Origin: Hymenoscyphus infarciens
Taxonomy: Eukaryota > Ascomycota > Leotiomycetes > Helotiales > Helotiaceae
Direction of reading: 5' to 3'
NCBI GenBank assembly: GCA_001414345.1
Contig: LLCB01000484.1
Span: forward strand, 1-31,037
DNA length: 31,037 nucleotides
A program made the translations under genes and the position numbers. How positions within the stretch are numbered: the stretch's first letter is position 1; each line of letters begins with the position of its first letter. The notes under the pieces were generated by a model that did not search any database, was not told the DNA's origin, and was given only the letters and a program-made list of their open reading frames with translations. Shown here one piece after another: positions 24,211-31,037 of the stretch.

Positions 24211-24834
24211 GTAATAGTAATAAAGGATCTTTATAATATATTTTTTAATTATAAGTATAAGAATTAGATTTAATTTACCTTAGTACTATATTAAAATTCT
24301 AAATCTAAGTTAATAACTATTTCTAAGTTAAGTAAAATAATCTATAAAGTTCTAGATCTTCTACTACTACTAATACCTAAAGATACTATTAATATATATA
24401 CCTTTAACTTTACTTATATATATAACCTAGTTATTAATATAATATACTAGTATTACTATATAAAAGAGATTCTTTATAATAGTAGAGATAAAAAGGTTTT
24501 TTAGTATTATTATATAGCTTTATTTATAACTTAATTCTCGTTTAAAAGTTTAAGAAATAATTATTCTAAGGTAATTAAGGTTAATATCTATTACTAGTAT
24601 ATATAATAGTACTTACTAAGTTATTAAAAGGTTCTAGAGCTCTACTAGGTAAGGTCTTAACTAAAAATTATAATAGAAGAGAAAGAGAAGGATATAAAGA
24701 AAAAGGCTAAGAAGGTAAAAGCTAAGAAGAGAAAGAGAGTTATAAAAGAAGGAATAGCTAATATAAAGAAGAGAAAGGCTAAGAGTAAATATATAAAAGG
24801 ATTAATAAGAAAAAAGAGTAAGAAGAAGTATTAA

Positions 24835-25689
24835 TAAATAAAGTATATAAATGTTTTTTATTTAGATTTTAATATTTTAATAAAAAAAGTATTAAAGATA
24901 CTAATAATAATATTAATTAAAGATACTATTATTCTTATTTATAGCTTTAAATAAGAATATTAATATAATACTAGGTTTTGCTAAGTTTCTTTTATATCTT
25001 AATCCTAGTTTCTCCTACTACTAGTTAACTCTTATAATATACTTATACTCTACTAAAAGAAGGATATAATAAAGAAAAGTAATACTAAGTAATTAAAACT
25101 AAAAGAAAAATAAAGAGTATTATAAGTATAATAATTAATAAAATATATACTTAGAATATATAGAGCTATATTAAAAGAAAAGAATAATAAAGTAGCTTAT
25201 AGAAGAAGATTAATAAAACTTTTAGTAAAGAAGTTTAGAATATATAAATATATATAAGTAAATAAAATAAAGGAAAGGAATAATAATATTATATATATAA
25301 AGAGTAATAAAACCTACTTACTTTATTTAAATATAGATATTTATATAACTTCTTTATTTAAATAATAGTACTATATATCTAAGAAGTAATAGATATTATA
25401 GCTTACTAATTTAAATTATAATAAGTTATATTTACTCTTTTTCTACTAAAGTAGTACTATTAAATTCTATTACTATATTACTTAGAAAGCGATTCTACTT
25501 TACTATAATTTTATAGCCTATTACTATAATTTCTTCTAATACTATAATTATTCTTAACCTATTCTAGTATACTTTATAACCTAGTATACCTTCTAACCTA
25601 TTACTAATTAGTATCTATTAATTAGTATAATAGATATTATAGGTAAAGTAGAGATTAAATTAGTAATAAATATAAAGTAAAGTAAGAGG
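24835..25689. other. RIP-degraded intergenic sequence
   Basis: Lies between the rightward giant ghost gene and a leftward ghost tract, so it would hold the two convergent 3' ends. It contains one perfect hairpin (24,931-24,958) and A/T-rich runs. A short Lys/Arg-rich stretch can be read around 25,070-25,260 but no frame is convincing. Confidence 0.4.
24931..24958. repeat. 11-bp perfect inverted repeat after the ghost stop
   Basis: ATTCTTATTTA (24,931-24,941) and TAAATAAGAAT (24,948-24,958) pair perfectly around a 6-nt loop, about 100 bp after the natural stop of the giant ghost gene. It may be part of a 3' untranslated region; no bacterial-type terminator is implied. Confidence 0.6.
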
Positions 25690-26701
25690 AGTTAGTTAAT
25701 TATAGCTTTTTAATTATAATAGAATACTTAAAGAATATAAGGTTAATTATTAAATTATTCCTTAGAAGTTAAATAGTAAACTTATAATTTTTATATAACT
25801 ATTTAATTTATAGAAGTTTAATATTATCTTTATTATTCTACTTATTAGTATCTATAAAAGAATCCTTATCTATATTCTTATTATTATATTTTAGTTTATT
25901 AAAGGTGCTTTTACTTACTATATTTATTCTTATATACCTTTTTATATCTTAAAAAGGTATCTTTTTTCTAAATTTCTTAATATTTCTTCTCTATTTATAA
26001 ATCTTATTTAACTAACTATAAGCTTTCCTTTTCTTATTAAGTATTTAATATTTATTATCTTCGTTTTCTATATATTTACTAGTTTTAGGAAAGTAGAAAT
26101 TAGTATAATTTTTCTTCTTATACTAAAGTAGTTTATAAATTAAGATATACTTATTTAATTAATTTAGCTTAAGTATTTATAATAAATAGAGTAGCTTATA
26201 TATTTTTATAAGCTTATTTTATAATATTATAAGTATTTATTATACTTTTAGAAAGAAGATTAATAATTTCCTAGTTAGCTTTCTAACTTAATTTATCTAA
26301 CCTAACTTATATAAGATTACTAGGCTTAGTATATTCTTATAATATAAGAAAAGAAATAATCTATAATAATTTTTCTTAAGAATTAAAAGAAGCTTTTATT
26401 AGTAGACTTAAAAAAGTACTTAGTAAGCTATTTTTAGAACGATTAGTTTCCTAGGTATAGTATAAACTACTACTAGGTCCTTTTCTAGGTTAATTTTATA
26501 GTTAACTAGTTATATATCTTATAAAGCTTTTATCTATATTAAATAGTGTTTTTAAACTTTATACCTTCTAGAAAGGTCTCTATAATATAACTAGATATTA
26601 AAATGCTATATCTATATTATTACTTAAAAATTCTCTATTACTTAGCAGTTCTATATTATAATTACTTTTAAAAGAAGTTCCTACCTTTATAGAAAGACCT
26701 T
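25690..26701 (-). pseudogene. Ghost coding tract 9, downstream part, split by an LTR element
   Basis: A minus-strand frame reads with TAA/TAG interruptions from 26,701 down to about 25,690. Good segments, in coding order: INLEKDLVVVYTIPRKLIVL (about 26,500-26,440), then KKKNYTNFYFPKTSKYIENE (about 26,130-26,070), NKKRKAYS and RRNIKKFRKKIPF, and last SKSTFNKLKYNNKNIDKDSF. Basic, Lys/Asn-rich C-terminal half. The frame meets the LTR element at 26,702 and resumes at 29,897 in the same phase once the 3,195-bp insertion plus one target copy is removed (3,195 is a multiple of three, so phase is informative only with the reading itself). Similar in style to the C-terminal regions of fungal DDE transposases, but I could not match motifs, so no family is claimed. 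Confidence 0.45.
26697..26701 (+). repeat. Target-site duplication, left copy (ACCTT)
   Basis: ACCTT immediately before the left LTR; the identical five bases follow the right LTR at 29,892-29,896. A 5-bp duplication is usual for Ty3- and Ty1-type integrases. Confidence 0.9.
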
Positions 26702-27065
26702 TGTAACGGCATGCCGTCCTATATAGCCGAGATAACATAGCATATGCCGTATATATAAGGTTTCAGTAGTTGTTGTTTTGTATTATCTAATCTAGGAAGG
26801 TTACGTACGTCTATACGTCCGTCTAGACTTTCGGACGTACTTCGTAGGGTTCGGGCTTTTATATTAGCCAACGTATGTCGTTGTTCGGTTTCGTACCCCT
26901 TTTTGTCGTCCGAACCTCTTGTATATAGCAGCCTACTCTCCTAGAGTTAGAAAAGGCCAGTTTAGCCTTTTCTTCTATATTAGAGCCTAGTATTTATATA
27001 CGTTATTCTGCCAAACACACTCCTATATACCTCTTCTATAGTTATATATATTTCGTACTATTATA
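26702..27065 (+). repeat. Left LTR, well preserved
   Basis: 364 bp, same length as the right LTR. Retains many CA, TG and CG words (for example CCGTCCGTC-like pieces, TTCGGACG, CCAAACACACTCC) that are TA, TTAAACG or CTAAACGTACTCC in the right copy. It has itself lost at least one site: near 26,813 it reads CTATACG where the right LTR still has TTCGTACG, so both copies were hit but to very different extents. Confidence 0.93.
26752..26758 (+). promoter_or_regulatory. Possible TATA box of the left LTR
   Basis: TATATAA about 50 bp into the LTR, followed by GGTTTCAGTAG. The position is plausible for an LTR promoter (end of U3), but TATA-like words are common in this window and no other promoter element is visible. 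Confidence 0.35.
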
Positions 27066-27362
27066 TAAAAAGGCTAAACTCTTCTTTACTAGTGACAGCC
27101 TTAATAATATCTCCTTCGAGCTTGTCGCTGCTCTTTGTTTAGAAGTTGATTCATACTCGATTCAGAATATCACGACGGCATCCTCAAATAGCCGGGATTC
27201 TAGAGATCTCCTAGACAGCTAGTAATATTAGGGTTTAATATCGGTTTTAGACAGCTAGTAAAAATCGTGTCTTATACGTCACGGGATTTAAATACGCTAA
27301 GTGTTTAGAATCCTAATAACCCTCTCTGTATAGGGACTACTATACATAGGTTCAGTGAATAA
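27066..27362 (+). other. LTR element leader region
   Basis: Between the left LTR and the open frame. A primer-binding site should follow the LTR, but the sequence there (TAAAAAGGCTAAACTC) does not match a tRNA 3' end that I recognise; RIP may have altered it. A direct repeat AGACAGCTAGTAA occurs at about 27,212 and 27,249. Confidence 0.5.
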
Positions 27363-28001
27363 GTCGACTTACCAAAAGTCATCGCGAAGGCTTCCGAATC
27401 TGCTCTTACCCCCCCCCCCCCCCCCCCCCCTCCCCGCCCTCATCTCCCCCGCCACCTCTTTACGCCACGACCACCGCCCCCCCCCCGTTTTCTACACTCT
27501 CTCACCTCCCTCCCACACCGCCACACACCACACCCTCCCACCCACCTCCCACCGACCCCTCACACCGACACTCCCACACGTAACAGCTCCTTACACGCAA
27601 CCGCACGCCGAAACAACAAGGGCTTAGCCCCCAAAGACAACCTTCCCAAATTCGGACGATATGCGGATAATAGGCGGACGAGATGGAGGCAAAGAACACA
27701 AAGGACAAAACGATCGGTTAGACGAGGAGGACAAAATTATAAGCGAACTTCGAAGTCAAAAACCACCTCCGAACCCTCACCGATCCAACCCTCATCTGAA
27801 CCCTCCTTTGCTTTTCAAAGCCCGAATTCAGACCTCTTTCGCTTAAGGGACACCGCTGCCCCTGATGCCTTTCTACTACTTCCCTCGAATCAGATACGAA
27901 TCGGTCGAAATACGCTTTCTATTAGGACAAAACTCAGAAGCGAGCTCTTAGCTAAGTTATCGCTGTTAATCCTAACTAAACATTATCTAACTCTACTCTA
28001 A
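27363..28001 (+). CDS. Met-less open frame inside the LTR element (212 codons)
   Basis: The longest uninterrupted frame in the window: it opens after TAA at 27,360 and stops at TAA 27,999. It has no ATG at all. Translation starts VDLPKVIAKASESALT, then a Pro run (the poly-C tract), a Pro/His/Thr-rich region, an Arg-rich patch (RRTRWRQRTQRTKR near 27,675-27,716), a Ser/Pro stretch and a Leu-rich end (SELLAKLSLLILTK). A basic patch after a Pro-rich part would suit a Gag-like nucleic-acid-binding protein, but no zinc knuckle is seen and C-rich DNA has few stops by composition, so it may be chance. A 61-codon ATG frame (27,661-27,846, MRIIGGRDGGKEHKG start, Lys/Glu-rich) overlaps it in another phase and is an alternative. 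Translation, if any, would need splicing or a non-AUG start. Confidence 0.3.
   Translation, partial: VDLPKVIAKASESALTPPPPPPPPRPHLPRHLFTPRPPPPPRFLHSLTSLPHRHTPHPPTHLPPTPHTDTPTRNSSLHATARRNNKGLAPKDNLPKFGRYADNRRTRWRQRTQRTKRSVRRGGQNYKRTSKSKTTSEPSPIQPSSEPSFAFQSPNSDLFRLRDTAAPDAFLLLPSNQIRIGRNTLSIRTKLRSELLAKLSLLILTKHYLTLL
27409..27430 (+). repeat. 22-bp homopolymer of C, followed by C-rich strand-asymmetric DNA
   Basis: Twenty-two consecutive C, then about 150 bp in which the + strand is mostly C with CAC, CCTCCC and CCACC words and almost no G, plus a second C10 run near 27,477-27,486. It is the only GC-rich stretch in the window and is untouched by RIP although it is full of CA. Confidence 0.95.
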
Positions 28002-28003
28002 AC
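27886..28003 (+). repeat. Interior repeat block of the LTR element, copy 1
   Basis: Starts CGAATCAGATACGAATC and contains CTCTTAGCTAAGTTAT and, at its end, CTCTACTCTAAACTT. The same order of words recurs at 28,881 and 29,044. Copies differ by substitutions and small indels. Confidence 0.8.
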
Positions 28004-28090
28004 TTCCCTCGAAAATACCTCTACTAGTAAACGACTAAAAAGAATACGAATTACTTAGTTACAAACTAAGTCCTAGCTACTAGTATAAAG

Positions 28091-28122
28091 GTTAAAAGAG
28101 ATAGAAGTTAAAAGAGATAGAA
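28091..28122 (+). repeat. 16-bp tandem duplication
   Basis: GTTAAAAGAGATAGAA occurs twice in tandem. It sits in a heavily RIPped part of the interior (about 27,970-28,400). Confidence 0.85.
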
Positions 28123-28509
28123 GTAGAATTAGGAGAAGATTATGCTAAAAAAACTTTTACCGACTTTAAAAGGTCGCTTTTTAAGTATAGCCATACTTAG
28201 AGAGATACTAGAATTAGAATACTTCTTTTATATATAGGATAAGATTATACCTTAGCTCTGAAACCTATCTACTATACTTAAAGAGACGCTAGGATTACAA
28301 CTATATTAAAATAGTAAATAATCTTTTAGCTATAGATAAGAAGGGATATTAAAGCTAAATATTTAGAAATAACGAAATCATTTAACATTAGTATTTCGGT
28401 TTAGAATACCTCTCTATCTAGCTCTAAGCTCCCTATGATATGATAGCAACTCTTCTTCGAAATCGGAAGATGATTAAGTTCTTAAGTACCTCGAAGGGAA
28501 CAAGGTAAT

Positions 28510-28800
28510 ACGACAACTTCGGCATCAAGTTCATTTGAGCAGCCGAAACTGCCCCTCCTCTTATTGTCTTAGACTTCGGACAACAATTTCAAACTTTGAT
28601 AACATTCGGCAACAACTCTTTTGTTTTGACTAGCCGAAACCACCCCTTTTATTGTCCTCAGATACTCGGACAATTCGACAAACTTCGGCAACAACTTCGC
28701 CTTTGATCAGCCGAAACCACCCCTTTTGTTGTCTGGATACTCGGACAGCGTTTTCAACATTCAGCAACAAACTCTTTTAACCAGCCGAAACCCCACCGAC
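28510..28800 (+). repeat. 75-90-bp tandem repeat, about 3.5 units
   Basis: AGCCGAAAC starts at 28,541, 28,632, 28,709 and 28,783 (spacings 91, 77, 74). Each unit goes on with CACCCCTTTTATTGTC-like sequence, a GATACTCGGACA word and ACTTCGGCAACAACT-like sequence. Variable spacing not divisible by three argues against coding. CA and TG are abundant, so this part largely escaped RIP. Confidence 0.85.
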
Positions 28801-28880
28801 TCTGATAAGAGTCTTATAGTTGTTACTTTCTTACTTTCTTTTACTTCTAGCAGGGCTAGAAGTTCTTTTTCATCTAAATT

Positions 28881-28995
28881 CGAATCAGATACGAATCAAA
28901 TCAGTACACTCTCAAAAGGATAGTAACCTCTTAGCTAAGTTATTACTATCTACGACATTATCGACTTTTCAGTTTAGACTTTACTCTAAATACCC
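28881..28995 (+). repeat. Interior repeat block, copy 2
   Basis: CGAATCAGATACGAATC, then CTCTTAGCTAAGTTAT and TTTACTCTAAATACCC. Second copy of the block at 27,886. Confidence 0.8.
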
Positions 28996-29043
28996 GCCAA
29001 CTTCAGTTCAAACGAACTTATACTCTTTTTTTTTATTCGAATT

Positions 29044-29145
29044 CGAATCGGATACGAATCAGTACGCTCTCGAAGTAAGCTCTTAACTAAGTTATCACTG
29101 CCTCTCAACTAAACAACTTCCAACTCTACTCTAAACTTTCGAATT
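29044..29145 (+). repeat. Interior repeat block, copy 3
   Basis: CGAATCGGATACGAATC, then CTCTTAACTAAGTTATC and CTCTACTCTAAACTTTCG. Third copy, about 160 bp after the second. Confidence 0.8.
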
Positions 29146-29515
29146 CAACTTTTAAACTTTTTTCTAATTTTACTCCGAACTTTTTAAACTTTTTAAACTT
29201 TAAACTTTTTTCTTTTTTCAACCTACTAGACAAGATCAGACTACACTCTTTTAGCAGACGCGAATACTTACTTTAATATTAAAGGATTAGAAACGAAGTC
29301 TCTATTTTATAAGTATCTACAAAGTCGATTCAAAGCTAACATCTCGCTTATAATATTATAATAAATAAAGCATCTTCAAACCCAGGTCAGCTACGATTCA
29401 GACCTTAACTTTCTCACTTATAACAAAATTAAATACAACAAATGTTACAACACTTATACTATCCTGATTTAGCTCTAAATAATAAGAGAGAGAAGACTCA
29501 GGATAAGTCTTTTTT

Positions 29516-29527
29516 AAGAGAGAGAGA
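29516..29527 (+). other. Polypurine tract
   Basis: AAGAGAGAGAGA directly against the first base of the right LTR, where plus-strand DNA synthesis of an LTR retrotransposon is primed. Preceded by a T run, as often seen. Confidence 0.85.
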
Positions 29528-29891
29528 TATAATAGCATACTATCCTATATAGCTAAGATAACATAGCATATACTATATATATAAGGTTTTAGTAGTTATT
29601 ATTTTGTATTATCTAATCTAGGAAGGTTATATACGTTCGTACGTCTATCTAGACTTTTAAACGTACTTCATAGAGTTTAGGCTTTTATATTAGCTAATAT
29701 ATATTATTATTCGGTTTTATACCTCTTTTTATTATTTAAACCTCTTATATATAGCAGCCTACTCTTCTAGAGTTAGAAAAGGCTAGTTTAGCCTTTTCTT
29801 CTATATTAGAGCCTAGTATTTATATACGTTATTCTACTAAACGTACTCCTATATACCTCTTCTATAGTTATATATATTTCGTACTATTATA
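29528..29891 (+). repeat. Right LTR, heavily RIPped
   Basis: 364 bp, colinear with the left LTR without net length change. Differences are overwhelmingly C-to-T or G-to-A relative to the left copy (for example CAGTAGTTGTTG to TAGTAGTTATTA, TTCGGACG to TTTAAACG). Confidence 0.93.
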
Positions 29892-29896
29892 ACCTT
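29892..29896 (+). repeat. Target-site duplication, right copy (ACCTT)
   Basis: Identical to the five bases before the left LTR. Confidence 0.9.
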
Positions 29897-30075
29897 AATA
29901 ACCTGTCTTCATAGAACTAGTTATCTTAACTATTTAACTCTCTTTATTATACGCTCTCTTAGATAGCTACCTTTTAGAAAACTGCCTTTTAGGAAACCCT
30001 CTTTTAAGATAGTCTCTTTTAAGATAGTTCCTTATAAAATATTATCTTTTAGAAGAGAATAGCCTATTTTTATAC
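29897..30075 (-). pseudogene. Ghost coding tract 9, upstream part
   Basis: Minus-strand reading gives ETILKEGFLKGSFLKGSYLR, with a short degenerate repeat (a KEG/KGS motif followed by F/Y-L), and continues into the downstream part on the far side of the LTR element. The repeat is visible in the DNA as TTTTAAGATAGTCTC / TTTTAAGATAGTTCC at 30,002-30,032 and CTACCTTTTAGAAAACTGCC just before. Beyond about 30,075 stops become too dense to follow, so the N-terminus is not defined. Family unknown. Confidence 0.35.
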
Positions 30076-30690
30076 TCTAAATCTATAACCTTCTCTTAGT
30101 ATTACTTACCTTTATTATAGTCTATCTTAAAATACTTTACTATATATTAGTAAACTATTAATCAGTTCTTATTATTTTAATCTAAAAGGTAAAATAATAA
30201 TCTATAGAATACCTTCTTACGTTACTTAAATCAAATTTTAAGAAGACTATATTAGACTAGTTATCTTTTTTAATAACTTTTAAGCTAATATCAAATTTAA
30301 TTAGAGTTTAGAGTATTAATTTAAGTATAGAGTTTATAGAAAAAGTATTTTAGATTAGCGTTATAAGAATTAGTAAAACCGTATTTAAATAATATAACGA
30401 TAAGAGATCTATAAATAAGAAGATCCTAAGATAGTCTATTAGTAGATAAGAATTAGATATAAAGTTTAGTATTATATAAGAGTTATATAAAGTAAAAGTT
30501 TAATTATAGATCTCTTAGTAGAATTTTAAAATGTTTAAAGAGAATAATAGATATAGTAAAGTAGGATTAAAAAGTGTTTTAAACTATAAAGATATTAAGA
30601 ATAGTACTCTAAGAAAGCTATATTAAGTAATAATATAGCCTATATGAATTTAGGTTAGATAACATATATTAGCTTACTTATATAAGAGAA
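30076..30690. other. RIP-degraded sequence, no confident gene
   Basis: AT-rich with very few CA or TG. A purine-rich + strand from about 30,300 to 30,620 could be another ghost tract, but I could not choose a frame. Ends directly at the right satellite array. Confidence 0.4.
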
Positions 30691-31037
30691 GGTAATCGAT
30701 AAATAAATCGATTACCTAGTAGTATTATTTCTAGTAAAGTAATCGATAAATTAATTAATTACCTAGTTATATTATTTCTAGTAAGATAATCGATAAATAA
30801 ATCGATTACCTAGTATTATTATTTCTAGTAAGATAATTGATAAATAAATCGATTACCTAGTATTATTATTACTAGTAAGGTAATCGATAAATAAATCGAT
30901 TACTTAGTAGTATTATTACTAGTAAGGTAATCGATAAATAAATCGATTACCTAGTATTATTATTACTAGCTAGGTAATCGATAAATAAATCGATTACCTA
31001 GTAGTATTATTACTAGCTAAGGTAATCGATAAATAAA
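30691..31037 (-). repeat. Palindromic satellite array, right end, inverted
   Basis: About eight monomers of the same satellite as at the left end: arms GGTAATCGAT and ATCGATTACC, but with centre AAATAA and spacer CTAGTATTATTATTACTAG, that is, the reverse complement of the left array. Monomers are well preserved except the second (centre AAATTA, right arm decayed to TTAATTACC). The array runs off the right edge of the window. Confidence 0.95.

Larger units (their letters stand above)
21061..24834 (+). pseudogene. Ghost coding tract 8c, about 1,250 codons with basic C-terminus
   Basis: Frame of position 1 modulo 3 is open apart from TAA/TAG for about 3.77 kb and ends at a natural double stop (TAA TAA from 24,832). 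Order: a Ser/Thr/Lys/Asp-rich N-part; a 20-residue repeat (SKDxVLIKLQSTSY type) at 21,199-21,598; a long Leu/Ser region; a Leu-zipper-like coiled coil with heptads such as LSKLDKLDLNKLEKL near 23,056-23,100; an ARLK triple repeat at 24,175-24,210; and a strongly basic tail (KKAKKVKAKKRKR near 24,696-24,740, then RKKSKKKY at the end) that looks like nuclear localisation sequence. I do not recognise the protein. A nuclear DNA-binding or transposon-encoded role is inference only. Confidence 0.65.
26702..29891 (+). mobile_element. Complete LTR retrotransposon, probably non-autonomous
   Basis: 3,190 bp bounded by two 364-bp LTRs and a 5-bp target duplication. The left LTR begins TGTAACGGCATGCC. 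The right LTR begins TATAATAGCATACT, the same sequence after TG-to-TA and CG-to-TA changes, and both end CGTACTATTATA, which would be ...TTACA before RIP, giving the canonical TG...CA ends. A purine tract (AAGAGAGAGAGA) abuts the right LTR. The 2,462-bp interior holds repeats, a poly-C run and a Met-less open frame but nothing I recognise as protease, reverse transcriptase, RNase H or integrase, so it would need enzymes from a partner element. Direction + follows from the purine tract. It is inserted in ghost tract 9. Confidence 0.92.

Noticed and set aside
24931..24958. Hairpin as a rho-independent terminator
   Set aside because: Stem is almost purely AT, no T tract of the bacterial kind, and the sequence is fungal.
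1..26700. Mitochondrial DNA or an AT-rich protist genome as the source
   Set aside because: Those have low GC without selective loss of CA and TG; here CG survives while CA/TG vanish, and an LTR element shows paired C-to-T/G-to-A change between its two LTRs.
25690..26701. Assignment of ghost tract 9 to pogo/Fot-type DDE transposases
   Set aside because: Only the general Lys/Gln-rich style of the C-terminal part is similar; no DDE or helix-turn-helix motif could be located.
27355..27627. 90-codon Pro/His-rich frame on the + strand
   Set aside because: It starts at GTG and its content is produced by the poly-C and CAC-rich DNA; a longer frame in another phase covers the same segment.
27502..27708. 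68-codon minus-strand frame rich in Gly, Val and Cys
   Set aside because: Reverse-strand shadow of the C-rich tract; no domain and no context.
28726..29086. Two overlapping short + strand ATG frames
   Set aside because: They run across the tandem repeats and repeat blocks of the LTR interior, with Ser/Leu-rich composition and no conservation between repeat copies.
1..31037. tRNA or rRNA genes
   Set aside because: No cloverleaf with A and B boxes and no rRNA-like conserved words were noticed on either strand.

Overview
The window looks like a fragment of a filamentous ascomycete nuclear genome that has been almost erased by repeat-induced point mutation (RIP). From about 1 to 26,700 and again after about 29,900 the dinucleotides CA and TG are nearly absent and TA is in great excess, while CG survives. 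That is the footprint of C-to-T change at CpA on both strands. ATG and TGA therefore hardly exist there, and every would-be Gln or Trp codon reads as TAA or TAG. This explains why ordinary ORF finding sees nothing in 27 kb.

Layout. (1) 1-1,515 is a tandem satellite of about 46-bp palindromic monomers, with scattered remnants to 1,893. (2) About 2,480-24,834 is a dense set of 'ghost' coding tracts. Reading through TAA/TAG, single frames stay much more open than their alternatives for hundreds of codons. Plus-strand tracts lie at about 2,480-7,790, 8,236-8,990, 11,141-13,110, 13,560-14,700, 15,470-16,290, 17,370-17,950 and 18,250-24,834. One minus-strand tract lies at about 9,070-10,300. Several contain in-frame tandem repeats of 12, 48 and 60 bp, pointing to large, low-complexity, Asn/Ser/Lys-rich proteins. 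I do not recognise any family with confidence. (3) About 25,690-30,075 holds a minus-strand ghost tract split by an LTR retrotransposon. (4) 26,702-29,891 is that element: two 364-bp LTRs, a 5-bp target duplication (ACCTT), a polypurine tract and a 2.46-kb interior with no recognisable gag or pol, so it is probably non-autonomous. RIP within it is patchy: the left LTR and parts of the interior are well preserved, the right LTR is heavily mutated. The interior has a 22-bp C run and the longest true open frame of the window (212 codons, no Met). (5) 30,691-31,037 is the same satellite as at the left end, in the opposite orientation.

The window is therefore a block of about 29 kb of dead sequence bounded by inverted arrays of one palindromic satellite. 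It may be a relic of a very large mobile element or an island between satellite blocks. Ghost-frame boundaries were read by eye and are approximate. No rRNA, tRNA, CRISPR array or intact conventional gene was found.
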